From contig CAMDBU010000032.1 of assembly GCA_945889495.1 (NCBI GenBank), positions 1 to 42,091 on the forward strand: a stretch of 42,091 bases of DNA. The letters run 5' to 3'. Below are positions 32,987 to 42,091 of this stretch, in pieces; the stretch's first letter is position 1, and every line of letters starts with the position of its first letter. Position numbers and translations under genes: made by a program. Under the pieces are notes generated by a model. That model was not told the origin of the DNA. It made no database searches and worked only from the letters and a program-made list of their open reading frames with translations. This stretch comes from Syntrophobacter sp. SbD2 (GTDB lineage: Bacteria; Desulfobacterota; Binatia; UBA9968).

Positions 32987-34516
32987 TTAGTTGATCTGGG
33001 TCGGCGTCGGGTCTTTGGCCAACTGGGTCTGTGGTTTGCGCCGGTTGGGATTGCGCAGGATCTGCAACGACTTTTGCTCGATCTGGCGAATCCGCTCACG
33101 GGTGACGGAAAATTTTTGCCCGAGCTCTTCCAGTGTATAGTCGCGTTTGAGCTCGATGCCGAAGCGCATGCGCAGCACCGTTTCCTGGCGCGGCGTCAGC
33201 ACTGAGAGCGCCTTGCGCACTTCAGTGCACAGCGTGCTTTCCAGGGCTTGGGCTTCGGGCTGCGGGCCGATGCGGTCCTCGACGAAGTCGCCGAGCTCAT
33301 CGCCGTCTTCCCACACCGGAGTGTGCAGCGACACCGGTTCGCCATGGCTTTGCACCGAGTTGAGCATTTCTTGCACCGACAGGCCGAGTTCCTGGGCCAA
33401 CTCTTCGGGCATCGGCTCGCGGCCGAGCCGGCGCTGCATTTCGCGCGCGGTCTGCATGACTTTGTTGCGCGATTCGACGCGGTGCACCGGCACGCGGATG
33501 GTGTGGCCGGTGTCGATCAGGCCGCGGGTGATCGCCTGGCGAATCCACCAGCTGGCATAGGTCGAGAAACGAAATCCCAGCCGGTAGTCGAACTTGTCCA
33601 CCGCGCGCATGAGTCCGAGATTGCCTTCCTGAATCAGATCGAGGAACACCAAACCGCGGTTTATGTATTTCTTGGCGATGCTCACCACTAGCCGGAGATT
33701 GGCTTCGGTGAATTCCTTGCGCGCCAGCTGGACGGTCTGTTCGCCATGTTCGAGTTCGTAGGCCAGCCGCTTGATCGCCGTGACATCGCGGCCGACCGAT
33801 TCTTCGATGGCTTCGACTTCCTCGGCGATATGGGTCTTTTGCGTGCGGGTGGCACGGGTCTGCTGCTGTTCCAGTTCATTAATGCGCTTGGCGGCGCGCT
33901 TGAGGCGGACGATCCAGGCCTCGACATGGGGCGCGGCCAAGTGAAGATCCTGGATCAGGGCGCAAATCTTCGCGGTCAACGCGGTTTCCTTTTCGCTCAA
34001 GGAGGTGAAGCGCTCTTTGGAAATCCGTTTGTGACCGAGCTCGCGCTGGAGCTCCTCTTGGTTTTGACCGAGACGGCGTAGCTTGGCGACCGAGGCGAGA
34101 AACACTTTGGGATCCTGGCCTTCGCTCGCTTCTTTGTCGTGCTCGTCGGGCTTCTCTAGGACTTCGTTGATTTCCAGTTCGCCGTCGGCGACCTTGCGGC
34201 CCAGCTGGATGACGTAACGGAGCGCCGAGGGCGCCGAGAACAGCGCGCGCAGGATCTCGTTCTGGCCCGCTTCGATGCGCATGGCCAGTTCGATCTCGCG
34301 CTCGCGGCTGAGCAGCGGCACCGCGCCGATGTCGCGCAGGTATTGCTGGACAGAGCTCATGGCGAAGTCGGACTCTTTGACTTCGGGCTCAGGCTCCGCG
34401 CCGGTCTCGTTGATGGAGCTGAAGTTCATCTCCCCATCGGCCGGCGCCAGATCGGAAATCTCTTTCTCTTCGAAGTTCTCGTCCATTGGCTTATCGATGT
34501 CGAATTCGCTTGCCAC
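32987..34516 (-). CDS. rpoD: RNA polymerase primary-type sigma-70 factor
   Basis: 509 residues from ATG 34516. Region 1.2 ([28 protein letters not shown]), a charged non-conserved region, region 2 ([45 protein letters not shown]), region 3 and region 4 with [15 protein letters not shown] and [19 protein letters not shown]. The first 50 residues are short, acidic and do not look like region 1.1, so the protein is shorter than typical RpoD. The end differs from the usual pattern: [14 protein letters not shown] in place of AKALRKLRHPSRSRKL, with an extra tail to PTPTQIN. Could be the main sigma factor or a close paralogue. Confidence 0.9.
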   Translation of the reverse strand: MASEFDIDKPMDENFEEKEISDLAPADGEMNFSSINETGAEPEPEVKESDFAMSSVQQYLRDIGAVPLLSREREIELAMRIEAGQNEILRALFSAPSALRYVIQLGRKVADGELEINEVLEKPDEHDKEASEGQDPKVFLASVAKLRRLGQNQEELQRELGHKRISKERFTSLSEKETALTAKICALIQDLHLAAPHVEAWIVRLKRAAKRINELEQQQTRATRTQKTHIAEEVEAIEESVGRDVTAIKRLAYELEHGEQTVQLARKEFTEANLRLVVSIAKKYINRGLVFLDLIQEGNLGLMRAVDKFDYRLGFRFSTYASWWIRQAITRGLIDTGHTIRVPVHRVESRNKVMQTAREMQRRLGREPMPEELAQELGLSVQEMLNSVQSHGEPVSLHTPVWEDGDELGDFVEDRIGPQPEAQALESTLCTEVRKALSVLTPRQETVLRMRFGIELKRDYTLEELGQKFSVTRERIRQIEQKSLQILRNPNRRKPQTQLAKDPTPTQIN

Positions 34517-34734
34517 AATGTTCTCCTTGGATAACCCTGAATCGGCCTTGCCGGTTCCGCAGAACCCAGCTTCGCCTACTCAATGATTAAGCATTAGACG
34601 CGCCAAACGGCCGATCCGTTCGTCACGTGGGCTAGTAAAAGGCCCTAATGGGACCGTAAAGATTGTTAGAAATGCGTCAAAACGTCTGTGAAATCGGTTG
34701 CTTGGTGGACAAAATATTCAATCGATTGGCCCCT

Positions 34735-34763
34735 AAAGTAAGCATGACAGGTCTTTCTGTCAA
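34735..34763 (-). promoter_or_regulatory. Candidate sigma factor gene promoter with palindrome
   Basis: On the minus strand TTGACA (34763-34758), 17 bases, then TACTTT (34740-34735), about 220 bases before the gene. The -35 box overlaps the palindrome TGACAGgtctttCTGTCA (34745-34762), a possible operator. The -10 box is weak. The rest of the 401-base gap 34517-34917 holds an AT-rich leader and the ThDP-operon terminator; no gene seen. Confidence 0.3.
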
Positions 34764-34872
34764 GCTTGTCTTGGTTCTCTTAAGCCGCGGATCTTTCGCC
34801 TAATTGACAAATCAGCCAAACAGCGAGCCCGCGCTATGCGCCGAATAGCGGCGATTTACCAGAGGTGGAAAA

Positions 34873-34905
34873 TTTCCCCCGCGTCCCTGGCGGACGCGGG
34901 GGAAA
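34873..34905 (-). terminator. Rho-independent terminator of the ThDP/liv operon
   Basis: GC-rich 14-base stem (34873-34886 with 34892-34905; core CCCCCGCGTCC) and a 5-base loop, 13 bases after the stop of ThDP enzyme 1. In the minus direction it is followed by an A/T-rich run (AAATTTTCC). Confidence 0.85.
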
Positions 34906-34917
34906 AAGTTTGGATGA

Positions 34918-36690
34918 CTAGCCGTGGTTGCGCCGGTCACAGATGGCGTCGATGAGAGCGGGTTTGCCCTGTTTGACCTGCTCAATGGCGCGCTTCAATG
35001 CCGCCTGGAGATCGTCAGGGTTTTCGATTGGGCCTTCAGCGTACCAGCCCATGGAGCGGGCCAGGCCGGCGAAGTCGGGATCGGGACCGTAGAGATCCAT
35101 GCCGAGATAGGCTCGGGCGGGATCGGTGCCGCGGGTGCGCGCCAAGACCAACTGATGGTTCCAGTCGTTGTAGTAGGCGCGGTTGTTGAACATGACCACC
35201 AGCATGGGAATCTGATACTTGGCGGCGACCCATAGGGCGCCGGCGTCGAACATCAAATCGCCGTCCGGTTGGAGATCGACGACTAAGCGGCCGGTGCCTT
35301 TGTTGGCGAGAGCCACGCCCAATGACAAACCGATCTGCGTGCCGGTGCCGAGTTCTCTACCGCCATGGCAGTAGGGGCGGTCGAAGTCCCAGAGCTTTTT
35401 GCCCCAAGAGCCGAGATCGCCGGCGGTGAGCACCCAGTCTTCGCCCTTGATTGCTTGCCAGACCTCGGAGGCCAGACGCGGCACGGTCATCGGTTTTTGA
35501 TCCCAATGCTCTTGTGCTTGTTTGGCCCACTTGGCGCGCATTTCGCCGTGGCGTTTGCCGATGGCTTCGGCGCGCTTGGCGATTTTCTCCGGCAGGCCGG
35601 GAATCTTGGCGATGCGTTCTTTCAACAGTTTGGTCAGCGCCGGCGCGGCGCCGACCACGTCGGCGATCATGCGCTGCTGGGCGTAGTAGGGGCGCGCGTA
35701 GTCCATCGACCACTTGCTGGTTTCGATATCGGTGAAGCCAATGTCGATCCAGGTGGCGCCGGCGGCGACTTTGCTGACCACGGTGCGGGTGGCGATATCG
35801 CGCACATGGGAGGGCTTTTCAAAATCGGCGATGTCGAGGGTCAAGACGACATCGACGCCCTCGTAGCAGCCATCGGGATCCATGGTTAGGTTCAGCGGAT
35901 GATTGGTCGGGAAATTCAAACGCGAACCGACATCCCATACCGATGCGCCGAGGGTTTCGGCGAGATCGATGACATGCTGCCAACCATGGGGTGGGCGGGC
36001 GGCGAAGTCGGCGATGATCGCGACGCGATTGGCGGCGGCGAGCGTGTCGGCCGCTTTGGCGAGCGCGATCGGATCGGCGGCCGGCGCTGTCGGCATTTCC
36101 ACTGAGCCGGCCGGCGGCATCTCCACGTCATGGTCCAGTTCGGCTTCCTGCAAGCCGGCGTCGTAGCACATATAGATCGGACCCTGGCGCGCTGTCATCA
36201 TGATCGAGTAGGCGCGCGCGAAGGCGCCGGGCACGCCGTCGACGGTGGACGGCTGATAGTCCCACTTGACGAAATTACGAATCGCTTCGCCCTGGACGTT
36301 GGCGGTGTGAATCCAGTCGATGAACGGCCGGCGCTTGGGTTCGGCCAGCGGCCCGGTGGCGCCCATGATAAACACCGGCGCGCGGTCGAGATAGGCGTAG
36401 TAAATGCCCATGGGCGCGTGCAGCAGACCGACCAGGTTGTGGACGATGGCGATCATCGGCTTGCCCTTGGCGCGGGCGTAGCCATGGGCGATCTGCACGG
36501 CGATCTTTTCATGCTGGCAGGTCAGCATCGGCGGATCGTTCTCGCCGTAGTTGACCAGCGAGTCGTGCAAGCCGCGGTAGCTGGCGCCGGGATTGAGCGC
36601 GATGTACTCGAATTTATATTTTTTCACCATGTCGACGATGACGTCGGACTGCCAACGCTTCTCGGACTTCTTAATTGTCGAATCTGCCAT
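34918..36690 (-). CDS. Thiamine-diphosphate-dependent enzyme 1 (acetolactate-synthase-like)
   Basis: 590 residues from ATG 36690, with TAGGAGGAC ahead. Three-domain ThDP fold of the acetolactate synthase/benzoylformate decarboxylase group: the activating glutamate is Glu61 in QHEKIAVQIAHGYA, and the C-terminal ThDP/metal motif is PDGDLMFDAGALW ... FNNRAYY. Such enzymes split or join 2-keto acids. Strongly similar to the next gene over its whole length (shared ALNPGASYRGLHDSLVNYGE). Last gene before the operon terminator. Substrate unknown. Confidence 0.9.
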   Translation of the reverse strand: MADSTIKKSEKRWQSDVIVDMVKKYKFEYIALNPGASYRGLHDSLVNYGENDPPMLTCQHEKIAVQIAHGYARAKGKPMIAIVHNLVGLLHAPMGIYYAYLDRAPVFIMGATGPLAEPKRRPFIDWIHTANVQGEAIRNFVKWDYQPSTVDGVPGAFARAYSIMMTARQGPIYMCYDAGLQEAELDHDVEMPPAGSVEMPTAPAADPIALAKAADTLAAANRVAIIADFAARPPHGWQHVIDLAETLGASVWDVGSRLNFPTNHPLNLTMDPDGCYEGVDVVLTLDIADFEKPSHVRDIATRTVVSKVAAGATWIDIGFTDIETSKWSMDYARPYYAQQRMIADVVGAAPALTKLLKERIAKIPGLPEKIAKRAEAIGKRHGEMRAKWAKQAQEHWDQKPMTVPRLASEVWQAIKGEDWVLTAGDLGSWGKKLWDFDRPYCHGGRELGTGTQIGLSLGVALANKGTGRLVVDLQPDGDLMFDAGALWVAAKYQIPMLVVMFNNRAYYNDWNHQLVLARTRGTDPARAYLGMDLYGPDPDFAGLARSMGWYAEGPIENPDDLQAALKRAIEQVKQGKPALIDAICDRRNHG

Positions 36691-36719
36691 GCAGATGTCC
36701 TCCTAGATTCAAAGATTGT

Positions 36720-36861
36720 TTAACCACAAAGAGCACAAAGATCACATAATAGAAAATCATTAATCGGAAGGTTAACCGCAAAGAGCGCTAAGGTTCCAAC
36801 GCTATATGGGCCTAGTCTAGGCCCAACCCAATTTTGTGCCCTTTGTGCTCTTTGTGGTTAA
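36720..36861. repeat. Long inverted repeat TTAACCACAAAG ... CTTTGTGGTTAA
   Basis: Perfect 21-base arms at 36720-36740 and 36841-36861, with an inner partial copy (GGTTAACCGCAAAGAGCGC at 36771-36789) and a small palindrome (GGGCCTAGTCTAGGCCC at 36808-36824). It fills the gap between the two ThDP enzyme genes. Same family as 15317-15391. Confidence 0.85.
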
Positions 36862-36871
36862 TTCTCTTCTC

Positions 36872-38641
36872 TTACGCATTCTCGCCGCGGCGCCAGACCA
36901 CCGCGTCGACCAGCGCCGGTTTGCCGGCTTTGACTTGGGCGATGGCGCGCTTCAAGGCTGGGCCGACTTCGGCCGGGTCTTCGATGACGCCTTCGGCGTA
37001 CCAGCCGATGCCCTTGGCGATATGGGCGAAGTCGGGCGGCGGACCTTCCAGGTCCATGCCGATGTAAGCGCGCTGGGGGTCGGTGCCGCGCTGGTGCGCC
37101 ATGTGAATTTGATGCGCCCAGTCGTTGTAGTAGGCGCGGTTGTTGTACATCAAGATTAACATCGGGATGTTGTACTTGATCGGCATCCACAGGGCGCCCA
37201 AGTCGAACATCAGATCGCCGTCGGGTTGAATGTCGACCACCAGCTTGCCGGTGCCTTTGTAGGCGAGGGCGGCGCCGATCGACATGCCGATCTGCGTGCC
37301 GGTGCCGAGCTCGCGGCCCAAGTGGCGGTAGGGTTTGTCGAAATCCCAAACCTTGTGCGTCCATTCTTTCAGAGTGTTCGCCGTCAGCACCCAGTCTTCG
37401 TCTTTGATCACCTGCCAGGCTTCATGGGCCAGGCGCGCTTCGGTCATCGGCCGTTCGTCCCACTGCGCTTTGACTTGGTCCTGCCACTTTTGCCACTGAC
37501 GGTCATGCCGTTCGCCGATGGCTTTTTTGCGCTCGGCGATGCGGCTGACGAGCGATTTATTGCCGTCGACGCGCTTTTTCACCGCGGCGGTGAGCGCCGG
37601 AATCGACAGCGCGCTGTCGCCCAACACGCGGTGATCCCAGTTGTGATGCTTATTGTAATCGGTCGCCCACTTGCTGATCTCGATATCGGCGAAGCCGATG
37701 TCGATCCATTTGCAGTCGCCGGTGGTCATGACCTGGACTTCGCGGGTTTGAGAATTCAACTTATGCGAGCCGCGGGTCCAGTCGACGACGTCGAGCGCCG
37801 TGACGAGATCGACGCCGTCAAACGCATCGTTGTGGAAGCTGACGGACAATGGATGCTTGTTGGGAAATCCCAACCGCTTGTTGATGTCGTACACCGACGC
37901 GCCGACGGTCTCGGCGAGTTCGACAGTCGACTGAAAACCCATCGGCATGCGCGCCGCGTACTCGGTCAAGAGCAATGGATTTTTGGCTGCCACTAACATG
38001 TCGGCGGCGTGATCGATGACCGACTGCTCGGGAGCGACCCGGGACGGCACTTTGATATGAAAATTTGGCACCGGCACATCTTCGGTCAACTTGGCTTCCT
38101 GCATGGCCGAGTCGTAAACCATGTAGACCGGGCCTTGAGGTTCGCTCATCATGATCGAGTAAGCGCGGGCAAAAGAATCCGGCACGCCGTGAATGCTGCC
38201 CGGCTGGTAGTCCCATTTGGTGAATCCGCGCACCACATCGCCCTGGGCAAAGGCGGTGTGAATCCAGTCGATGAACGGCCGGCGCAGCTTCTCGTCCATC
38301 GGTCCGGTGGCGCCGATGATGAACACCGGCGAGCGATCGATATAGGCGTAGTAGATGCCCATGGGCGCGTGCAACAGACCGACGACATTATGAACAATCG
38401 CGATCATCGGCTTGCCGGTGGCTTTGGCGTAGCCATGGGCGATCTGTACGGCGATCTTCTCATGGTTGCACAGCAGCATCTCCGGCTTGTTCTCGCCGTA
38501 GTTGACCAGCGAGTCATGCAGGCCGCGGTAGCTGGCACCGGGATTGAGCGCGATGTAAGGAAAGTCGAACTGCTTGATCAGATCGACGATGATGTCGGAC
38601 TGCCAACGTTCGGTGGATTTTTTGATCTTATCGTCTGCCAT
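36872..38641 (-). CDS. Thiamine-diphosphate-dependent enzyme 2 (acetolactate-synthase-like)
   Basis: 589 residues from ATG 38641, with GGAGGAG before the start. Paralogue of ThDP enzyme 1: Glu61 in NHEKIAVQIAHGYA, RRPFIDWIHTAFAQGDVV, and PDGDLMFDLGALWMPIKYN ... YNNRAYYNDW at the ThDP site. Both copies keep the catalytic glutamate and the metal motif, so both may be active, as alternatives or as a heteromer. It comes 106 bases after livF in the same direction. Confidence 0.9.
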   Translation of the reverse strand: MADDKIKKSTERWQSDIIVDLIKQFDFPYIALNPGASYRGLHDSLVNYGENKPEMLLCNHEKIAVQIAHGYAKATGKPMIAIVHNVVGLLHAPMGIYYAYIDRSPVFIIGATGPMDEKLRRPFIDWIHTAFAQGDVVRGFTKWDYQPGSIHGVPDSFARAYSIMMSEPQGPVYMVYDSAMQEAKLTEDVPVPNFHIKVPSRVAPEQSVIDHAADMLVAAKNPLLLTEYAARMPMGFQSTVELAETVGASVYDINKRLGFPNKHPLSVSFHNDAFDGVDLVTALDVVDWTRGSHKLNSQTREVQVMTTGDCKWIDIGFADIEISKWATDYNKHHNWDHRVLGDSALSIPALTAAVKKRVDGNKSLVSRIAERKKAIGERHDRQWQKWQDQVKAQWDERPMTEARLAHEAWQVIKDEDWVLTANTLKEWTHKVWDFDKPYRHLGRELGTGTQIGMSIGAALAYKGTGKLVVDIQPDGDLMFDLGALWMPIKYNIPMLILMYNNRAYYNDWAHQIHMAHQRGTDPQRAYIGMDLEGPPPDFAHIAKGIGWYAEGVIEDPAEVGPALKRAIAQVKAGKPALVDAVVWRRGENA

Positions 38642-38747
38642 AGCTCGGACTCCTCCAATTGCGATTGACCGCCGCCGTCAACCGACTCTCTTTGTTATCT
38701 GGGAAATGGTTTTGCCGCAAGAGATAGGCGCGAGAATCACCGGCGAT

Positions 38748-39457
38748 TCATAAGCCGAGATAGGCTTGGCGAACCCGGTCGTCGTTGAGCAGTTCGTTGC
38801 CGCTGCCGGTCATCACGATGCGGCCGCTTTCGAGCACGTAGCCACGCTGGCAAATCTTGAGCGCCGCGGCGACGTTTTGTTCGACCAGCAGTACCGTAAG
38901 ACCGTTCCGGTTTAGCGCTTGAATCGCCTGTAGCACCTCCTGAACTAGATTGGGCGCGAGACCGAGGGACGGCTCGTCGAGCATGATCAGTTCCGGGCAG
39001 CCCATCAGACAGCGGCCGATGGCGAGCATCTGCTGTTCGCCGCCGGAGAGCGTGCCGGCGAGTTGCTTCCGTCGTTCCGCCAGACGGGGGAACAGGCCGC
39101 AGACTTCAGCGAGCGAGGTTTTCAGCCTGCCGCGGGCGCGCTGCACCATGGCGCCCATGTGGAGATTTTCCAGAACCGTGAGCGTCGGAAATAGCTGCCG
39201 CCCTTCGGCGACCTGGCCGATGCCGAGGTCGCAGATCTCATGGGATTCGAGCGCCGTGATGTCGTGCCCAGCGAAAACGATCCTGCCGGTGATTGGCCGC
39301 TCGATGCCGGCGACGGCGCGGATGAATGACGACTTGCCGGCGCCGTTGGCGCCGACCAACGCGACCATTTCGCCTTTTTCGACTTGCAGCGATACTCCGA
39401 TAAGCGCCGCGGCACCGCCATAGTGCAAAGCGAGATCGCTGACTTGCAATAAATGGC

Positions 39458-39461
<4 letters not shown>
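38748..39461 (-). CDS. livF: Branched-chain amino acid type ABC ATPase LivF
   Basis: 237 residues from ATG 39461. Walker A GANGAGKSS, signature LSGGEQQMLAIGRCL, Walker B LIMLDEPSLGLAP, plus the LivF-typical LNRNGLTVLLVEQNV. One of two ATPases of a HAAT-type importer. Overlaps livG by 4 bases (ATGA). Cargo may be amino acids, amides or aromatic acids, since the family is broad. Confidence 0.95.
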
Positions 39462-40179
<718 letters not shown>

Positions 40180-40183
<4 letters not shown>

Positions 40184-41151
40184 CGTTCCAGCTTCAGCTT
40201 GCGTGCGATGGCCGGCCAGATGCCGTGGGGGAGAAAGACCACGACCGCGAGCAAGATCACGCCGTAGATCAATTGCTTGACGCCGGGGATGTCCCAGCCC
40301 AGGGCGGCGACCAGTTCGGTGGCGCCGTCGGTGAGTAGAGTCATCAGCGCGGCACCGATAACCGGACCGAACAGCGTGCCCATGCCGCCGACGATGGGGC
40401 CCAAGATGATTTCGACGGAGCGGTTGATGTTAAAAATCTGCTCGGGGAAAAGATTGTTGTAATAAAAAGCCAAAAACACCCCGGCCACCGCGGTCATGGC
40501 GGCGCTGATCACGACGGCGAGGATTTTCCAGCGAAACGTGTTGATGCCAAGAGCGGCGGCGGCTTCCTCGTTCTCGCGGATCGCTTGCCAATAGTAACCG
40601 GGCCGGCGGCGTAACAGCCAGGAGCACAGTCCGAAGGCCAGCCCGGCGAGAAGTAAGATCGCGTAGTAATATAGCGCCGGCGGGCCGCGAAGGTTGAGGA
40701 TGTCGATACGATCGCGCTGGGCGACCTTGAGAAACAGGCCGGCCGAGCCGCCGAGCCAAGTGAAATGATCGAAGCCGATGCGCGCGCACTCGGCGAAGGC
40801 GATGGTCAACAGCGTGAAGTAAACGCCGGAGATGCCGTAGCGAAAGGCCAGGGCGCCGAGGCAGGCGCTGAGCGCCGCGCAGATCATCACCGCCAACCAC
40901 AGGCCGATCAATGGACTGATCCCATAGTGAAAATAGAGCGCCGCCGCGCTGTAGCCGCCGACGCCCAAGTACAACGCATGGCCCAAAGAAAGCTGGCCGG
41001 CAAAGCCCATCATGATGTTCCAGGCTTGGCCGGTGTAGGCGAAGAACAGAAACAGCGTGGCGATGGATAGGAGATAGCTGTTGGCGAAAAGCGGCAGGGC
41101 TAACAATGTAATCGCCAACCCGGTTAGAAGAATTACCGCGCGCCGATTCAC
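40180..41151 (-). CDS. livM: Branched-chain amino acid type ABC permease LivM
   Basis: 323 residues from ATG 41151. About 8-10 hydrophobic segments, with the family motifs GQAWNIMMGFAGQLSLGHALYLGVGGY near the start and the late loop AIRENEEAAAALGINTFRWK. Inner-membrane channel subunit with LivH. Overlaps livG and livH by 4 bases (ATGA). Confidence 0.94.
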
Positions 41152-41939
41152 CGCTTACCGCCCAACAGACCGCGCGGGCGCAGCAGTAGCACGAGAATCA
41201 ACAAGGCGAAGCTGAACATGCTTTTCGCCGATGGCAGGATAAAGAGTCCGGCCAGCGCTTCCGACAAGCCGATCAGCACACCGCCGAGCAGTGCCCCGTT
41301 CATGGAACCGAGACCGCCGACGATGACGATGACGATGACGAAGGCGAGGAGCGTGTAGCCGGGACCGATGGCCGGCGTAAGATCTACGAGCAGGATCATC
41401 ATGCAGCCGGCCACCGCGACGCAGACCGAGCCCAGGCCGAAGGCGATGGCGTAGAGCTGATTAACGTTGAGGCCGACAACTTTGGCGCCGAGCCAGTTGT
41501 CGGCGCAAGCGCGGATCGCCGTGCCAGTGCGGGTGAAGCGAAAGCAGCTGAATAGCGCGGCGGCGGTGGCGAGCGCCACCAGCGCGGCGTAGAGCTTGCC
41601 GCGGTCGATGAGCAGCGGGCCGAGTTCTATCGATTCGAGCAAACTGTCGAGCCGCACGCTGCGCGCATCGGGGCCGAAGGCGATCAGCTGCGCGTTGGTT
41701 AAAATGATCGCGATGGCGAGCAGCAGCATGAACTGCGAATGCTCGGGACGGGTGACGAAGGGATTGACGATCCAGCGTTGCAAACCGTAACCCAAAACAA
41801 AGAAGAGCGCCGCGATGGGAATGACCGCGATGAACGGATTCAACTCGAAGGCGCTAAATAGAATCACGCTCGCGTACATCGCCAACGTCATCATTTCGCC
41901 ATGGGCGAAGTTGACCACCCGGGCAACACCGAAGATCAC
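41148..41939 (-). CDS. livH: Truncated ABC permease LivH
   Basis: 263 residues if started at GTG 41939. It begins at MIFGVARVVNFAHGE, a motif that in intact LivH lies about 25 residues in, behind the first membrane helix. In frame, native-looking codons continue only to about 41963 (I-D-V-A-T-T-L-S), then TGA follows at the putative element boundary. So the first helix is missing here, and the gene is probably broken or was rebuilt by the insertion. Downstream genes of the operon look intact. No LivK-type binding protein is visible; it might lie beyond the window. Confidence 0.85.
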   Translation of the reverse strand: MIFGVARVVNFAHGEMMTLAMYASVILFSAFELNPFIAVIPIAALFFVLGYGLQRWIVNPFVTRPEHSQFMLLLAIAIILTNAQLIAFGPDARSVRLDSLLESIELGPLLIDRGKLYAALVALATAAALFSCFRFTRTGTAIRACADNWLGAKVVGLNVNQLYAIAFGLGSVCVAVAGCMMILLVDLTPAIGPGYTLLAFVIVIVIVGGLGSMNGALLGGVLIGLSEALAGLFILPSAKSMFSFALLILVLLLRPRGLLGGKR

Positions 41940-41964
41940 CGACAGTGTCGTAGCAACGTCAATC

Positions 41965-42091
41965 TGTCATGTTAACGGCAAGGCGAAAATGTCAGGTCGG
42001 TTTGTTGGTAGCAGCCTCCAAGGTAGAAATCGGACCGTAGCGGAACCCCTGCTTCTTAGCTGGCGTTCGGTATAGGCCAAGTGTGTGCGTC
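41965..42091. mobile_element. Possible insertion-sequence end cutting livH
   Basis: Coding similarity of livH stops at 41964, and what follows starts with TGTCATG and contains a second TGTCA at 41990. On the minus strand it reads ...CTGACATTTTCGCC... and ends in ATGACA, a style of terminus seen in IS21-like elements. Only 127 bases are visible, without a transposase. The type is a guess; a misassembly junction is the other explanation. Confidence 0.4.

Noticed and set aside
34804-34809. Plus-strand TTGACA in the rpoD upstream region
   Set aside because: No -10 box at proper distance and no plus-strand gene follows.
41815-42075. Plus-strand 86-residue frame at the window end
   Set aside because: It runs antisense through livH and across the putative element boundary; no recognisable protein.

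Overview
The window is about 42 kb of GC-rich, densely coded bacterial chromosome. It carries core genes (uvrB, uvrC, comEC/rec2, a primary-type sigma-70 factor) among many catabolic and transport genes: three orphan NMT1/TauA-type binding proteins, an amidase, an amidohydrolase, an FAH-family hydrolase, two bicupins, a VOC protein, an acyl-CoA dehydrogenase, two ThDP enzymes and a Liv-type ABC transporter. Short palindromic repeats of several families sit between genes. This mixture recalls uncultured soil or groundwater lineages formerly binned as Deltaproteobacteria, or Rokubacteria/Tectomicrobia/Binatota-like groups. That placement is an inference from gene content; no marker here was phylogenetically tested.

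Layout. 0.2-2.7 kb: a secreted FGE-sulfatase-fold protein, a LysE exporter and a membrane fatty acid desaturase. 2.6-7.3 kb: an EgtD-type histidine methyltransferase divergent from an ATPase and a fused permease/binding protein resembling EgtV/EgtU, which suggests a hercynine/ergothioneine or betaine locus. It is followed by a frameshifted nucleotidyltransferase gene with a small overlapping partner, then a 3' fragment of a second egtU-like gene. 7.4-10.8 kb: amidohydrolase, MFS exporter and binding protein 1. 10.9-16.0 kb (minus strand): Uma2-type nuclease, M20 peptidase, bicupin 1 with an AAA+ ATPase, and a carboxymuconolactone-decarboxylase-like protein. 16.0-20.0 kb: a small unknown gene, an AtzG/GatC-like small subunit overlapping an amidase, a Phd/PIN toxin-antitoxin pair and binding protein 2. 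20.0-27.1 kb: uvrB, a small membrane protein, uvrC and comEC. 27.2-29.4 kb (minus): acyl-CoA dehydrogenase and FAH-family hydrolase. 29.6-32.9 kb: binding protein 3, VOC protein, bicupin 2 and a small anchored protein. 33.0-34.5 kb (minus): rpoD-like sigma factor. 34.9-41.96 kb (minus): an apparent operon livH-livM-livG-livF followed by two tandem paralogous ThDP enzymes and a clear terminator. livH lacks its first membrane helix, and the sequence beyond position 41964 looks like the end of an insertion sequence.

How the genes work together. The transporter/ThDP operon probably imports and breaks down an organic acid or amino-acid-like substrate. The amidase, amidohydrolase, FAH, bicupin, VOC and acyl-CoA dehydrogenase genes are scattered pieces of amide, aromatic or carboxylic acid catabolism, several of them next to an orphan binding protein. 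The egtD/egtUV arrangement is the most coherent small-molecule hypothesis. The tandem egtU remnant and the putative element end in livH show recent rearrangement. No tRNA, rRNA or CRISPR array was seen.
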